Below are positions 9,955 to 18,180 of a stretch of 64,000 nt of DNA, piece by piece; position 1 is the first letter of the stretch, and every line of letters starts with the position of its first letter. Below the pieces are notes generated by a model. It worked only from the letters and a program-made list of their open reading frames with translations, was not told the DNA's origin and ran no database searches. The DNA is taken from positions 124,001 through 188,000 of the forward strand of contig NZ_JBAJJM010000001.1 of NCBI RefSeq assembly GCF_036880405.1, in the 5' to 3' direction. Position numbers and translations under genes: made by a program. The DNA is from Mannheimia indoligenes. Its GTDB lineage: Bacteria > Pseudomonadota > Gammaproteobacteria > Enterobacterales > Pasteurellaceae.

Positions 9955-11394
9955 CTAGCTATTCGCTTGAATGAATTTGATTGCTTTTTCAAGGCGAGCT
10001 AAGGTTTTCTCTTTACCCACTAATTTAGCTGTAATATCCATAGAAGGAGATTGTCCTGAGCCTGTTACTGCTAAACGGAATGGCATACCAACTTTACCCA
10101 TACCAATTTCAAGTTCAGTAGCTGTTTGGTTCATTGCCTCGTGAATGTTTTCAACTGTCCAATCATTACAAGCGGTCAATTTTGCCAATAATTTTGCAAG
10201 TGGTGCAACCGCTTCAGCCTTGAAGTTTTTAGCAGCGGCTTTTTCATCATAAGCTTCAAATTCTTGGTAGAAATAGCGGCTACTTTCAGCAATCTCTTTT
10301 AATGTTTTACAACGTTCGCCCAATACTGGGATGATTTCGGATAGAGCTGGTCCATTACTAAAATCAATACCTTGATTATTCATATGCCATTCAAGGTGTT
10401 TTGCGACATAATTTGGCTCAAGAGAGCGGATATAGTGATGGTTTAACCATTGTAATTTTTCAGTATTGAACGCACTTGCTGATTTGCTCACAGAGTGAAT
10501 ATCAAATAATTCAATCATCTCTTCACGAGAGAAAATCTCCTGATCGCCGTGTCCCCAGCCTAAACGTACTAAATAGTTGATTAATGCTTCGGGCAAATAA
10601 CCATCATCACGATATTGCATTACACTCACTGCACCGTGGCGTTTTGATAGCTTCTGACCGTCATCACCGTTGATCATTGAAACGTGAGCATAAGTTGGTA
10701 CAGGTGCTCCAAGTGCTTTTAAAATATTAATTTGGCGAGGAGTGTTATTGATATGATCTTCACCACGAACAACGTGAGTGATACCCATATCCCAGTCATC
10801 AACAACCACACAGAAATTATAAGTTGGTGAGCCATCTGTACGGCGGATAATTAAGTCATCTAATTCACTGTTGCTGATTTCAATACGACCACGCACGGCA
10901 TCATCAAATATTACTGAACCTTCTTGCGGATTTTTAAAACGTACAACGTGTGGAGCATCACTGGCGTGTGAGTGTTCGCCTAAACAGTGGCGGTCATAGC
11001 GAGGCTTCTCTTTATTTGTTTCTTGCGTATTGCGTAATTCATCCAATCGCTCTTTTGAGCAGTAGCAGCGATAAGCTGTACCTGCTTCAATCATTTGGTC
11101 AATAACTTCATTATAGCGATCAAAGCGTTTTGTTTGGAAATAAGGTCCGTGTTCCCAAGCTAAGTTTAACCATTCCATTCCTTCCAGAATAGCTGCCGTT
11201 GCTTCAGGGGTTGAGCGTTCCAAATCGGTATCTTCAATGCGTAATACGAATTCGCCATTGTTGTGTTTTGCATATAGCCAAGAATAAAGTGCAGTACGAG
11301 CACCTCCAACGTGTAAATAGCCAGTTGGACTTGGTGCAAAACGAGTACGAACTTTTACATTTGGATCTAAAGGGAAGAGGGTTTCAATTTTCAT
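9955..11394 (-). CDS. gltX: Glutamate--tRNA ligase GltX
   Basis: Class I aminoacyl-tRNA synthetase that charges tRNA-Glu. The 479-residue protein shows the HIGH-type motif in FAPSPTGYLHVGGARTA (about residues 19-35) and the KMSKS-type motif KLSKRHGA (near residue 240). The Zn-binding loop segment has Cys residues around position 100-120 (YRCYCSKERL ... RHCLGEH). The ATG complements positions 11392-11394. It stands alone with tRNA-Ala downstream. Confidence 0.96.
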   Translation of the reverse strand: MKIETLFPLDPNVKVRTRFAPSPTGYLHVGGARTALYSWLYAKHNNGEFVLRIEDTDLERSTPEATAAILEGMEWLNLAWEHGPYFQTKRFDRYNEVIDQMIEAGTAYRCYCSKERLDELRNTQETNKEKPRYDRHCLGEHSHASDAPHVVRFKNPQEGSVIFDDAVRGRIEISNSELDDLIIRRTDGSPTYNFCVVVDDWDMGITHVVRGEDHINNTPRQINILKALGAPVPTYAHVSMINGDDGQKLSKRHGAVSVMQYRDDGYLPEALINYLVRLGWGHGDQEIFSREEMIELFDIHSVSKSASAFNTEKLQWLNHHYIRSLEPNYVAKHLEWHMNNQGIDFSNGPALSEIIPVLGERCKTLKEIAESSRYFYQEFEAYDEKAAAKNFKAEAVAPLAKLLAKLTACNDWTVENIHEAMNQTATELEIGMGKVGMPFRLAVTGSGQSPSMDITAKLVGKEKTLARLEKAIKFIQANS

Positions 11395-11526
11395 TTTATA
11401 TTTGCCTAATCATTATTTTTAAAGGGAAAACTTGTCTATTTTACTACTCTTGGGGATGAATAATAGTAAAAAATTGATTTTCTGGGGCAAAAAATCAGCA
11501 AACAGGGTAAAAAGAGTAAAAAGCGT

Positions 11527-11554
11527 TTGACGAAAGAGCAAAAATCTCTATAAT
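11527..11554 (+). promoter_or_regulatory. Sigma-70 promoter for the tRNA-Val cluster
   Basis: TTGACG (11527-11532) and TATAAT (11549-11554) are separated by 16 bp and lie 16 bp before the first tRNA-Val. The near-consensus hexamers fit a strongly expressed stable-RNA operon. Confidence 0.8.
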
Positions 11555-11570
11555 TCACTTCCACAACAAC

Positions 11571-11646
11571 GGGCGATTAGCTCAGTTGGGAGAGCACCTC
11601 CCTTACAAGGAGGGGGTCACTGGTTCGAGACCGGTATCGCCCACCA
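11571..11646 (+). tRNA. tRNA-Val (anticodon TAC), copy 1
   Basis: A 76-nt cloverleaf: acceptor GGGCGAT/ATCGCCC, anticodon stem CCTCC/GGAGG around loop CTTACAA (anticodon TAC), T-arm GGTTCGAGACC and encoded CCA. It is the first of four identical copies behind one promoter. Confidence 0.96.
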
Positions 11647-11695
11647 CTTCAACTTTAAGTGTTCTGTTGTTGTAACAATCTAGTTATTTGGAAAC

Positions 11696-11771
11696 GGGCG
11701 ATTAGCTCAGTTGGGAGAGCACCTCCCTTACAAGGAGGGGGTCACTGGTTCGAGACCGGTATCGCCCACCA
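11696..11771 (+). tRNA. tRNA-Val (anticodon TAC), copy 2
   Basis: Identical over 76 nt to copy 1. Its 3' flank repeats the first 22 nt of the copy 1 flank (CTTCAACTTTAAGTGTTCTG and on), evidence of a recent tandem duplication that included spacer DNA. Confidence 0.96.
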
Positions 11772-11824
11772 CTTCAACTTTAAGTGTTCTGTTTTCAAAT
11801 TCCCTTTGATTTTAAGTCTCAAGT

Positions 11825-11900
11825 GGGCGATTAGCTCAGTTGGGAGAGCACCTCCCTTACAAGGAGGGGGTCACTGGTTCGAGACCGGTATCGCCCACCA
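11825..11900 (+). tRNA. tRNA-Val (anticodon TAC), copy 3
   Basis: Identical to copies 1 and 2. The flanks GATTTTAAGTCT (from 11808) and AAGACTAAAATC (11904-11915) are roughly inverted, so the precursor could extend the acceptor stem before RNase processing. Confidence 0.96.
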
Positions 11901-11948
11901 CTTAAGACTAAAATCATAAACTTCAAATTACGATTATTCGTATCTGAA

Positions 11949-12024
11949 GGGCGATTAGCTCAGTTGGGAGAGCACCTCCCTTACAAGGAGGGGGTCACTG
12001 GTTCGAGACCGGTATCGCCCACCA
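11949..12024 (+). tRNA. tRNA-Val (anticodon TAC), copy 4
   Basis: Identical to the other three copies, with its own unrelated 3' flank. No obvious GC-rich terminator hairpin follows within the next 100 bp. Confidence 0.96.
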
Positions 12025-12155
12025 CTTTTCTTGTTAATCAATTTTATAAATAAAAAATCCCTTTCAAGCCTTAACTCAAAAGGGGAGTATATTATACCTC
12101 TTGTTGCATTTGCATAAACGCTTTTCTGCGTGAAGCAATGAGCCTTTTTCTATCT

Positions 12156-13682
12156 TTAATTTGTTTGATTTGGCGTGGGCGTAGCTTCCTCGTTGGTAAC
12201 GTTTTCTTTTTCTTCAATTTTCTCATCAGTCCTATCCTCCTGTTTTATATGATTATCAGATAAATTTTTTTGTTCTTGCTCAAGCTTTTTCTGCTCTTCA
12301 ATTCGCTGATAATTGATGATACTGCCATAATAACGGCGGATATTTTCAACGTATTGTAATGCTTCATAGCCTCTGGCATAACCATATTTCAGATTGGTAT
12401 AATAACGTTTTTCAGCAAGTAGTGGCAGATTTTTCTTCACATCTAACCAATTATCAGGATCTCCGCCCAGTTGTTTGGTTAATCTACGGAGATCTAACAA
12501 ATGTCCTAACCCCATATTATAAGCCGCTAAGCTATACCAAATTTTATCTTCTTGTGGAATAGTTTCTGGCATCTGTCTCATTAACATATGTAAATATTCA
12601 GAGCCAGCTTTTATACTTTGAGCGGGGTTTGTTCTATCTGAAATTTTCATTCTATCTGCGGTATCTTTTGTCAGCATCATAATGCCACGTACACCTGTTG
12701 GTGAGGTAGCATTTGGATCCCAGTGAGACTCTTGATAAGCAATAGCTGCTAACATTTGCCATTCTAAATCGCCTTTATGTTCACGGAAAAGTGGCTCATA
12801 TTTGGGGAGTACCGCTTTGATTGCTGCCAAATAGCTTTGAATATCAACATAATCAAATTTTTCCAGATGATTAAAATATTTCTCCTCAATGCGTGAAATA
12901 AGTCCATTCTCTACAGAATCCGACATAAAATCCAATAAAGCTGATTGTAATTCGCTGTAGGAGCTATTTGCTAAATACCATAACACAGGGTTTTCATCTG
13001 TCAAATCGAAGCCTACCGCGAGATTAGGGTTAATATGCTGTACAGAAGAAATATCGACCGACATCGCGATAGTATGTGGAATTTCGCCTTGAGCGACTTT
13101 TAATAATAGCTCTTCTTGGGTAAATTTATCTGAAATTTGCCACTTCAATTGAGGATTCTTTTGCTTTAGCTGATTGAGTATTGGAATAACTGCAGAACCA
13201 GTTGGAATAATGACATTTTCTTGCAAGTCTGAAAGTCGATATGGTCTTGTTGTCCCTTTTTTATACACTACTTGCCAAGAAGCTGAGTAATAAGATGGAC
13301 CGATTTGAAAGGTTTCATTTAATTCCGGGTGATAGAGTAATCCTGCCGCAGCAATATCAATATCATTGTTTTTTAAGGCGTCAAATAATTTTTCGCTGCT
13401 ATCGTAGCTTTTTACTTCAAGATTAACGTTTAGATATTGTGCAAAGGCAGTCGCTAAATCATATTCAATCCCACTTTTGCCTTCAGGACCGACAAAATAG
13501 GAAATCGGGTGGTTGATCATTCCCACTTTTAGCTTTTTACTCTGCTGAATTTGAGTGTAGTGGTTAGCTTCTGAATGAATAATTTTTTGCCAAGGGAAAA
13601 TCATATCCCAAGCCCAAAGTAAGAGAGCTATTGCGATAAAAAGGCGAGCAATTAATCCTTTCAATTTAAAATCCTCATTCAT
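12156..13682 (-). CDS. mltF: Membrane-bound lytic transglycosylase MltF
   Basis: Cleaves the MurNAc-GlcNAc bond in peptidoglycan to form 1,6-anhydroMurNAc ends. The 508-residue protein has an N-terminal signal/anchor at about residues 10-27, a periplasmic solute-binding (SBP_bac_3) module at about 48-270 that serves as a regulatory domain in this family, and a C-terminal SLT domain at about 295-450. The catalytic Glu is in AYQESHWDP near residue 317. The C-terminal 60 residues are a low-complexity, charged Gln/Glu/Lys tail. In the +1 frame the last part of the tail stays open and basic beyond the stop, to about 12090 (see findings). Confidence 0.94.
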   Translation of the reverse strand: MNEDFKLKGLIARLFIAIALLLWAWDMIFPWQKIIHSEANHYTQIQQSKKLKVGMINHPISYFVGPEGKSGIEYDLATAFAQYLNVNLEVKSYDSSEKLFDALKNNDIDIAAAGLLYHPELNETFQIGPSYYSASWQVVYKKGTTRPYRLSDLQENVIIPTGSAVIPILNQLKQKNPQLKWQISDKFTQEELLLKVAQGEIPHTIAMSVDISSVQHINPNLAVGFDLTDENPVLWYLANSSYSELQSALLDFMSDSVENGLISRIEEKYFNHLEKFDYVDIQSYLAAIKAVLPKYEPLFREHKGDLEWQMLAAIAYQESHWDPNATSPTGVRGIMMLTKDTADRMKISDRTNPAQSIKAGSEYLHMLMRQMPETIPQEDKIWYSLAAYNMGLGHLLDLRRLTKQLGGDPDNWLDVKKNLPLLAEKRYYTNLKYGYARGYEALQYVENIRRYYGSIINYQRIEEQKKLEQEQKNLSDNHIKQEDRTDEKIEEKENVTNEEATPTPNQTN

Positions 13683-13786
13683 TCAACTAAGAGCTTAAGA
13701 GCTAAGTCTAGCCGAAATTATAGCTTAACGAAATAGTTTAATTAATTTAGTAGTAGAATTGATAAAAAGAAAGAACTTAAATGAAA

Positions 13787-13863
13787 TGGCGCACCCGAGA
13801 GGATTCGAACCTCTGACCGCTCGGTTCGTAGCCGAGTACTCTATCCAGCTGAGCTACGGGTGC
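13787..13863 (-). tRNA. tRNA-Arg (anticodon ACG), distal copy
   Basis: A 77-nt cloverleaf with acceptor GCACCCG/CGGGTGC, anticodon stem CTCGG/CCGAG around loop CTACGAA (anticodon ACG, read as ICG), and encoded CCA. It is the last gene of a reverse-strand Ser-Arg-Arg operon and identical to the neighbouring copy. Confidence 0.95.
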
Positions 13864-13928
13864 GTATTTGAAGATTGTGAGAATTTAGTTTATCAGCGAC
13901 CATTTTATTTTTAGAGTAATAAATAAAA

Positions 13929-14005
13929 TGGCGCACCCGAGAGGATTCGAACCTCTGACCGCTCGGTTCGTAGCCGAGTACTCTATCCAGCTGAGCTACG
14001 GGTGC
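13929..14005 (-). tRNA. tRNA-Arg (anticodon ACG), proximal copy
   Basis: Identical over 77 nt to the copy at 13787-13863. The spacer between the two is 65 bp. It lies 13 bp after tRNA-Ser in the same reverse-strand operon. Confidence 0.95.
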
Positions 14006-14018
14006 GTGATAAAGTAAA

Positions 14019-14113
14019 TGGCGGTGAGAGAGGGATTCGAACCCTCGATAGAGCTTTTTAACCCTATACTCCCTTAGCAGGGGAGCGCCTTCAGCCTGCT
14101 CGGCCATCTCACC
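14019..14113 (-). tRNA. tRNA-Ser (anticodon GCT)
   Basis: A 95-nt class II tRNA with acceptor GGTGAGA/TCTCACC, anticodon stem CTCCC/GGGAG around loop CTGCTAA (anticodon GCT), a long variable arm (TATAGGGTTAAAAAGCTCTA) and encoded CCA. It leads the Ser-Arg-Arg operon. Confidence 0.95.
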
Positions 14114-14135
14114 ACTCACTGTGTCTGTGGGCGAC

Positions 14136-14163
14136 ATATTACTAGAATTTAAAAAGATGTCAA
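14136..14163 (-). promoter_or_regulatory. Sigma-70 promoter of the tRNA Ser-Arg-Arg operon
   Basis: On the reverse strand TTGACA (complement of 14158-14163) is followed after 16 bp by TAATAT (complement of 14136-14141), about 22 bp upstream of the tRNA-Ser 5' end. Confidence 0.75.
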
Positions 14164-14276
14164 ATTCTTTTTCCCGAAAATATTAAATTCTCGCGTGTTT
14201 GCCTATGTAATAAGCAAAACGATGATTTTTTAAGTTTTATAGAATAAATATTAAACATTTCATACGGTTATAAATA

Positions 14277-14309
14277 AAGCGGTAAAATTTTCTAAAAATT
14301 TTACCGCTT
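14277..14309. terminator. Perfect uptake-sequence hairpin after the lipoprotein gene
   Basis: AAGCGGTAAAATTTT (14277-14291) and AAAATTTTACCGCTT (14295-14309) are perfect 15-bp inverted arms with a 3-nt loop. It lies just downstream of the lipoprotein gene ending at 14322 and would serve as its terminator while carrying two partial uptake cores. Confidence 0.7.
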
Positions 14310-14321
14310 GTAGCTTAAATA

Positions 14322-14870
14322 TTATTTTTTCTTTTTCTTGCTTTGAGCTTTCTCTTTATTTTCATCTTCGGCAATCGTTTTTACACAAAGATGTAAGATT
14401 TGCTCGACACCGTTTTTAATATAGTCATCACCACGTACTTTATTTTTTTGCAAATCTAACATTGCATCGTGAATACCTTGTGTCATACTCGTTGGTTGTA
14501 CTAAGTTCCAGCAATTTGGATCTAAGTGGTTAAAGTTAGCTTGTAAATCGGCTGCATAAAGTATACCACTATAGTAAGCATAGACATTATGATCTAACAT
14601 TCTATTTATTGTCATTGCACGAATCTGTTCAATTGGCAAGGCTACTTTTTTAGTGTACCAATCATTTACTCCATTCATAAATGAATTGATGTCATAAGTT
14701 TCGTTTACTCTGTCTTTATAGGTTTGAGCGGTTGCACCGTAAGCAATTGCATAAGATTTTTGATCCACTTCTGCTTCATTTAAGCGTGTCCAACTGCCTT
14801 TATTTGATGAGCAAGCGGCTAAAAATGCCACTGCGGTAATCATTAAAATAGATTTAATTGTTTTTTTCAT
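14322..14870 (-). CDS. Lipoprotein of unknown function
   Basis: A 182-residue protein with a clear lipoprotein signal: basic N-terminus, hydrophobic core and lipobox FLAAC with the acylated Cys at residue 20, followed by SSNKGSW. The mature part is mostly helical in character, with no motif I recognise, and ends in a lysine-rich tail (AQSKKKKK). The codons resemble those of neighbouring genes. It is monocistronic, facing away from thyA, and ends at an uptake-sequence hairpin. Ser-Ser at +2/+3 suggests outer-membrane sorting by the enterobacterial rule. Function not assigned. Confidence 0.85.
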   Translation of the reverse strand: MKKTIKSILMITAVAFLAACSSNKGSWTRLNEAEVDQKSYAIAYGATAQTYKDRVNETYDINSFMNGVNDWYTKKVALPIEQIRAMTINRMLDHNVYAYYSGILYAADLQANFNHLDPNCWNLVQPTSMTQGIHDAMLDLQKNKVRGDDYIKNGVEQILHLCVKTIAEDENKEKAQSKKKKK

Positions 14871-14959
14871 ATTTATAACTCCTTATTGTGTTTGTCATAA
14901 AGTTTTAGCTATTTTACCGAATAAATGGCAAAATTACTTAAAAATTTTATGAGGTCAAT

Positions 14960-15811
14960 ATGAAACAGTATTTAGATTTATGCCATCGTATCGTAAATGA
15001 AGGCAAATGGGTAGCGAATGAACGTACAGGTAAGAGCTGTCTTACTGTGATTAATGCAGATTTAATCTATGATGTTGAGAAAGGAGAATTTCCATTAGTT
15101 ACCACTCGTCGCAGTTATTGGAAAGCGGCAATTGCAGAGCTTTTGGGCTATATTCGAGGCTATGATAATGCTGCTGATTTTCGTAATCTGGGAACTAAAT
15201 CTTGGGATGCCAATGCGAATGAAAATGCCGCGTGGTTAGCGAATCCTTACCGTAAAGGTGAAGATGATATGGGCTTGGTTTATGGGGCTGTTGGACGTAA
15301 CTTCCCAAAACCTGATGGTGGTTCAGTGGATTTACTTCGCCAAATTGTTGATGATCTGAAAAAAGGTATTGATAATCGGGGCGAAATTTATACTTTCTAT
15401 CATCCAGGTGCATTTCATATGGGGTGTTTGCGTCCTTGTTTGCATAGCCACCATTTTTCATTGCTGGATGGTACACTTTATCTTAACAGCACTCAGCGTT
15501 CAGCAGACGTACCTCTTGGCTTAAACTGGAATATGATCCAATGTTACACTTTTCTTGCGTTAATGGCTCAAATTACAGGGCATAAAGCAGGGCAAGCTTT
15601 CCATAAAATTGTGAATGCTCATATTTATGAAGATCAACTTGAGCTAATGCGTGATGTACAGCTAAAACGTGAGCCGTTAAATGCACCCAAATTAATTATT
15701 AATCCTGAGATTAAATCACTTGAAGATTTAGAAACTTGGGTAACTTTAGATGATTTTAAAGTGGAAGGTTATGAGTACCATCCATCTATTCAGTATCCAT
15801 TCTCTGTGTAA
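14960..15811 (+). CDS. thyA: Thymidylate synthase ThyA
   Basis: Converts dUMP to dTMP with methylene-tetrahydrofolate as carbon donor and reductant. The 283-residue protein has the nucleophile Cys in CLRPCLHSHHF (about residue 160), the phosphate-binding Arg in TQRSADVPLGLNWN, and C-terminal YEYHPSIQYPFSV. The usual QRSCD motif reads QRSAD here; that Cys is not the nucleophile, so activity is still expected. The ATG at 14960 follows GAGGTC. It is monocistronic, ending at a bidirectional hairpin shared with the HU gene. Confidence 0.95.
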   Translation: MKQYLDLCHRIVNEGKWVANERTGKSCLTVINADLIYDVEKGEFPLVTTRRSYWKAAIAELLGYIRGYDNAADFRNLGTKSWDANANENAAWLANPYRKGEDDMGLVYGAVGRNFPKPDGGSVDLLRQIVDDLKKGIDNRGEIYTFYHPGAFHMGCLRPCLHSHHFSLLDGTLYLNSTQRSADVPLGLNWNMIQCYTFLALMAQITGHKAGQAFHKIVNAHIYEDQLELMRDVQLKREPLNAPKLIINPEIKSLEDLETWVTLDDFKVEGYEYHPSIQYPFSV

Positions 15812-15815
15812 TAAA

Positions 15816-15846
15816 AAAGAAAGCCTAGATATTCTAGGCTTTCTTT
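15816..15846. terminator. Bidirectional terminator between thyA and HU gene
   Basis: The 14-bp arms AAAGAAAGCCTAGA and TCTAGGCTTTCTTT enclose a TAT loop, with A/T tracts on both sides, between two convergent genes. Confidence 0.9.
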
Positions 15847-15863
15847 CAAATCGTTAAAAAGAA

Positions 15864-16136
15864 TTATTTTACTAAGTCTTTTAATGCTTTACCTGAAACG
15901 AATGCAGGTACTTTAGCAGCTGCAATTTTGATCTCTTCACCGGTTTTTGGATTACGACCGGTACGTGCTTTACGCTCATTTACTTTAAATGTACCGAAGC
16001 CGATTAATTGAACAGGATCGCCTGCTTTTAAGCTTGCAGAGATTGCATCAAGAGTTGCTTCTAATGCTGCTTTAGCATCTTTTTTAGTTAAGTTTGCACC
16101 AGCTGCGATAGCATCGATTAACTCAGTTTTGTTCAT
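15864..16136 (-). CDS. hup: DNA-binding protein HU
   Basis: A small histone-like nucleoid protein, 90 residues, that bends and compacts DNA as a dimer. The signature GFGTFKVNERKARTGRNPKTGEEI is read at about residues 46-69, within the beta-arm region. The gene lies downstream of the YjaG-family gene and hemE, the order hemE-(nfi)-yjaG-hupA known from E. coli, so it corresponds positionally to hupA. An intergenic 134 bp upstream probably holds its own promoter. Confidence 0.96.
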   Translation of the reverse strand: MNKTELIDAIAAGANLTKKDAKAALEATLDAISASLKAGDPVQLIGFGTFKVNERKARTGRNPKTGEEIKIAAAKVPAFVSGKALKDLVK

Positions 16137-16270
16137 AGTTTTATCCTCTAAGATAGTGTTTTGAATAAATGACGTAAAACGTCTGAAAAGTTATTGAAAC
16201 CTTGCCATAGCTTAATTCAAAGTTCAGATTTGTCAAAGTATTATTGTGCAAGATTTTGTAAATATGTATG

Positions 16271-16861
16271 TTATTGGTTAATATTTAACCCGATATTGCT
16301 GATGCCACTTGTTCTAATTTCATCTTTTAAATCAAAAATGAGATCAAGATCACGGTTTTCACACTCGTTGAGCAAGCGATAGATTTGCCATTGCACATCT
16401 AGCTCTTCTTGAATTTCCTCTGAATTTTTCAACTCTTGCTCGCTGAGTTCCTTGTCTTGTTGCATTTCAAGATAACTTGCCACTGTGCCTAATGAAATTT
16501 GGCTGATACGGATTGCTTGTTCTAAAGTTGCCCCGGCAATAATGCTGTGTAGTAATTCAGAAAGGGCTTCACAGGCTTCCTGTGCAGGTAAAACCCCGAA
16601 AAATTCATATTCATTTACGTCGGGTATGATTTCTTCTAATTTCTCTAACTGATTGTCGAAATTAATTTTTGCCCCTTTTACGGTTAAATATTCCCAAACT
16701 AAATTTAAAATATTTTGGAACACTTTCGCTTTTTCCGGTTGCTCGGTAACTTCGCAGAAAAGTTGATAGTTAGGGTACATTCTTTCGCATAAACAAGCCA
16801 TAAAGGTTACATTTTGCCAAGGCTCAAAGCGTTCCATACGTTTATGAATTGGGTTTCGCAT
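16271..16861 (-). CDS. yjaG: YjaG family protein (DUF416)
   Basis: A 196-residue acidic cytoplasmic protein of the YjaG/DUF416 family, of unknown function. The sequence is helix-rich, begins with the conserved RFEPWQNVTFMACLCERMYPNY segment (residues 11-32) and carries the EFFGVLPAQEACEAL stretch near residue 84. The assignment rests on family resemblance and on its place between hemE and the HU gene, as in enterobacteria. No signal peptide or membrane segment is visible. It is separated from hemE by 95 bp with an inverted uptake-sequence pair. Confidence 0.88.
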   Translation of the reverse strand: MRNPIHKRMERFEPWQNVTFMACLCERMYPNYQLFCEVTEQPEKAKVFQNILNLVWEYLTVKGAKINFDNQLEKLEEIIPDVNEYEFFGVLPAQEACEALSELLHSIIAGATLEQAIRISQISLGTVASYLEMQQDKELSEQELKNSEEIQEELDVQWQIYRLLNECENRDLDLIFDLKDEIRTSGISNIGLNINQ

Positions 16862-16886
16862 TTTGTTTCCTTATTAATTAATAAGT

Positions 16887-16952
16887 GCAAGCGGTTAAAA
16901 ATTGCAGTTTTTTTGCAAAATTGCAAAAAATGATCGATTTTAGACCGCTTGT
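16887..16952. repeat. Inverted uptake-sequence pair between hemE and yjaG
   Basis: GCAAGCGGTTAAAAAT (16887-16902) faces ATTTTAGACCGCTTGT (16937-16952) with TTTTTTTGCAAAATTGCAAA between. The arms can pair with a few mismatches; a possible attenuator within the hemE-yjaG unit. Confidence 0.6.
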
Positions 16953-16956
16953 TAAA

Positions 16957-18021
16957 TCATTTATGATACTGCTTCGAGTAGTTGTGAATAGCATCAACAA
17001 ATACTTTAGGGCTTTCGACCGGTACGTCTAAGTGGATACCGTGCCCTAAGTTAAAGACGTGTCCGCTGCCATTACCGAAACCGGCAAGAATATTCTTCAC
17101 TTCTTGTTCAATGCGTTCAGGTGTTGCGTAAAGCACGCTTGGATCCATATTGCCTTGAAGTGCCACTTTATCACCAACCCGTTTACGGGCATCGGCAATA
17201 TCGACTGTCCAGTCTAAACCAATAGCATCACAGCCTGTTTCTGCAATTGCTTCTAACCATAAGCCGCCACCTTTGGTAAAGAGAGTAACAGGCACTTTAC
17301 GACCTTCATTTTCACGGATTAGCCCATCAACAATTTTGTGCATATAGCGTAAAGAGAACTCTTTATAATCGTTGTGTGCCAATACGCCGCCCCAAGTATC
17401 AAACACCATTACCGATTGAGCTCCGGCTTTGATTTGTGCATTTAAATATAAAATCACGCTATCGGCTAATTTATCGAGTAATTTGTGAAGAATTTGTGGC
17501 TCAGCGTAAAGCATTTTTTTGATTTTGGTAAAGGCTTTGCTTGAGCCACCTTCAACCATATAGGTTGCTAACGTCCAAGGGCTGCCGGAGAAGCCGATTA
17601 GCGGTACTTCGCCTTTTAATTCACGGCGAATGGTACGCACAGCGTTCATTACATATTGTAATTCACCTTCAGGATCAGGAATAGGTAGATTATTCACATC
17701 AGCAAGTGATTGTACAGGGCGAGCAAATTTCGGACCTTCGCCAGCACCGAAACTTAGCCCTAATCCCATTGCATCCGGAATAGTGAGAATATCAGAGAAT
17801 AGAATAGCAGCATCTAATTCATAGCGGCGTAAAGGTTGTAAGGTTACTTCACAAGCTAAATCGGCATTACGGCAGAGCGACATAAAATCGCCGGCGATCG
17901 CACGAGTTGCCTTATATTCAGGTAAATAACGCCCTGCTTGACGCATCATCCAAACGGGAGTCATATCCACAGGTTCACGCAAAAGGGCTTTTAAATAGCG
18001 ATCATTTTTAAGTTGAGGCAT
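16957..18021 (-). CDS. hemE: Uroporphyrinogen decarboxylase HemE
   Basis: Decarboxylates the four acetate side chains of uroporphyrinogen III to give coproporphyrinogen III in haem synthesis. Starting at MPQLKNDRYLKALL (ATG complement at 18019-18021) it is 354 residues, the same as E. coli HemE. A longer frame to 18093 would start inside an AT-rich uptake-sequence region and is rejected. The family signature PVWMMRQAGRYLPEY is at about residues 22-36 and GFSGSPWTLATYMVEGG near 145. A functional haem pathway matters for the triheme peroxidase encoded nearby. Confidence 0.96.
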   Translation of the reverse strand: MPQLKNDRYLKALLREPVDMTPVWMMRQAGRYLPEYKATRAIAGDFMSLCRNADLACEVTLQPLRRYELDAAILFSDILTIPDAMGLGLSFGAGEGPKFARPVQSLADVNNLPIPDPEGELQYVMNAVRTIRRELKGEVPLIGFSGSPWTLATYMVEGGSSKAFTKIKKMLYAEPQILHKLLDKLADSVILYLNAQIKAGAQSVMVFDTWGGVLAHNDYKEFSLRYMHKIVDGLIRENEGRKVPVTLFTKGGGLWLEAIAETGCDAIGLDWTVDIADARKRVGDKVALQGNMDPSVLYATPERIEQEVKNILAGFGNGSGHVFNLGHGIHLDVPVESPKVFVDAIHNYSKQYHK

Positions 18022-18091
18022 TGGTTTTTCCTTTGATTGTGAAGCGGTTGTTTTTATTGAAAAATTTGCAAAATATAGATGAAATTTATTC

Positions 18092-18164
18092 ACAATCCTT
18101 GTAAGGATTGTTCACAGCTTTGCTGCCGTTGGCAAAGCCAACGTTCAAAAAGCGATGCTTTTTG
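18092..18164. repeat. Three consecutive short hairpins between ygfB and hemE
   Basis: In 73 bp there are three inverted repeats: ACAATCCTT/AAGGATTGT (18092-18111), CGTTGGC/GCCAACG with an AAA loop (18127-18143) and CAAAAAGC/GCTTTTTG with a GAT loop (18146-18164). GCTTTGC (18117-18123) can alternatively pair with GCAAAGC (18132-18138). The element sits between two genes on the reverse strand, so in the ygfB-hemE direction it could be a terminator, an attenuator or a dispersed intergenic repeat. Confidence 0.65.
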
Positions 18165-18180
18165 TAACCGCTTGTATTTA

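Noticed and set aside
11659..11919. Open frame spanning the tRNA-Val repeats with repeated protein sequence
   Set aside because: It is the translation of tRNA genes and spacers; the apparent repeat is the tRNA duplication.
11571..12024. Regularly repeated array that might be a CRISPR
   Set aside because: Repeats are 76-nt tRNA-Val genes with CCA ends; spacers are unequal and no cas genes are present.
13841..14137. 98-residue reverse-strand frame over tRNA-Arg and tRNA-Ser
   Set aside because: It consists of tRNA sequence and lacks any coding signature.
15427..15500. thyA active site appearing altered (QRSAD rather than QRSCD)
   Set aside because: The nucleophile Cys in RPCLH is present, and the changed Cys is not catalytic, so I do not call the gene inactive.
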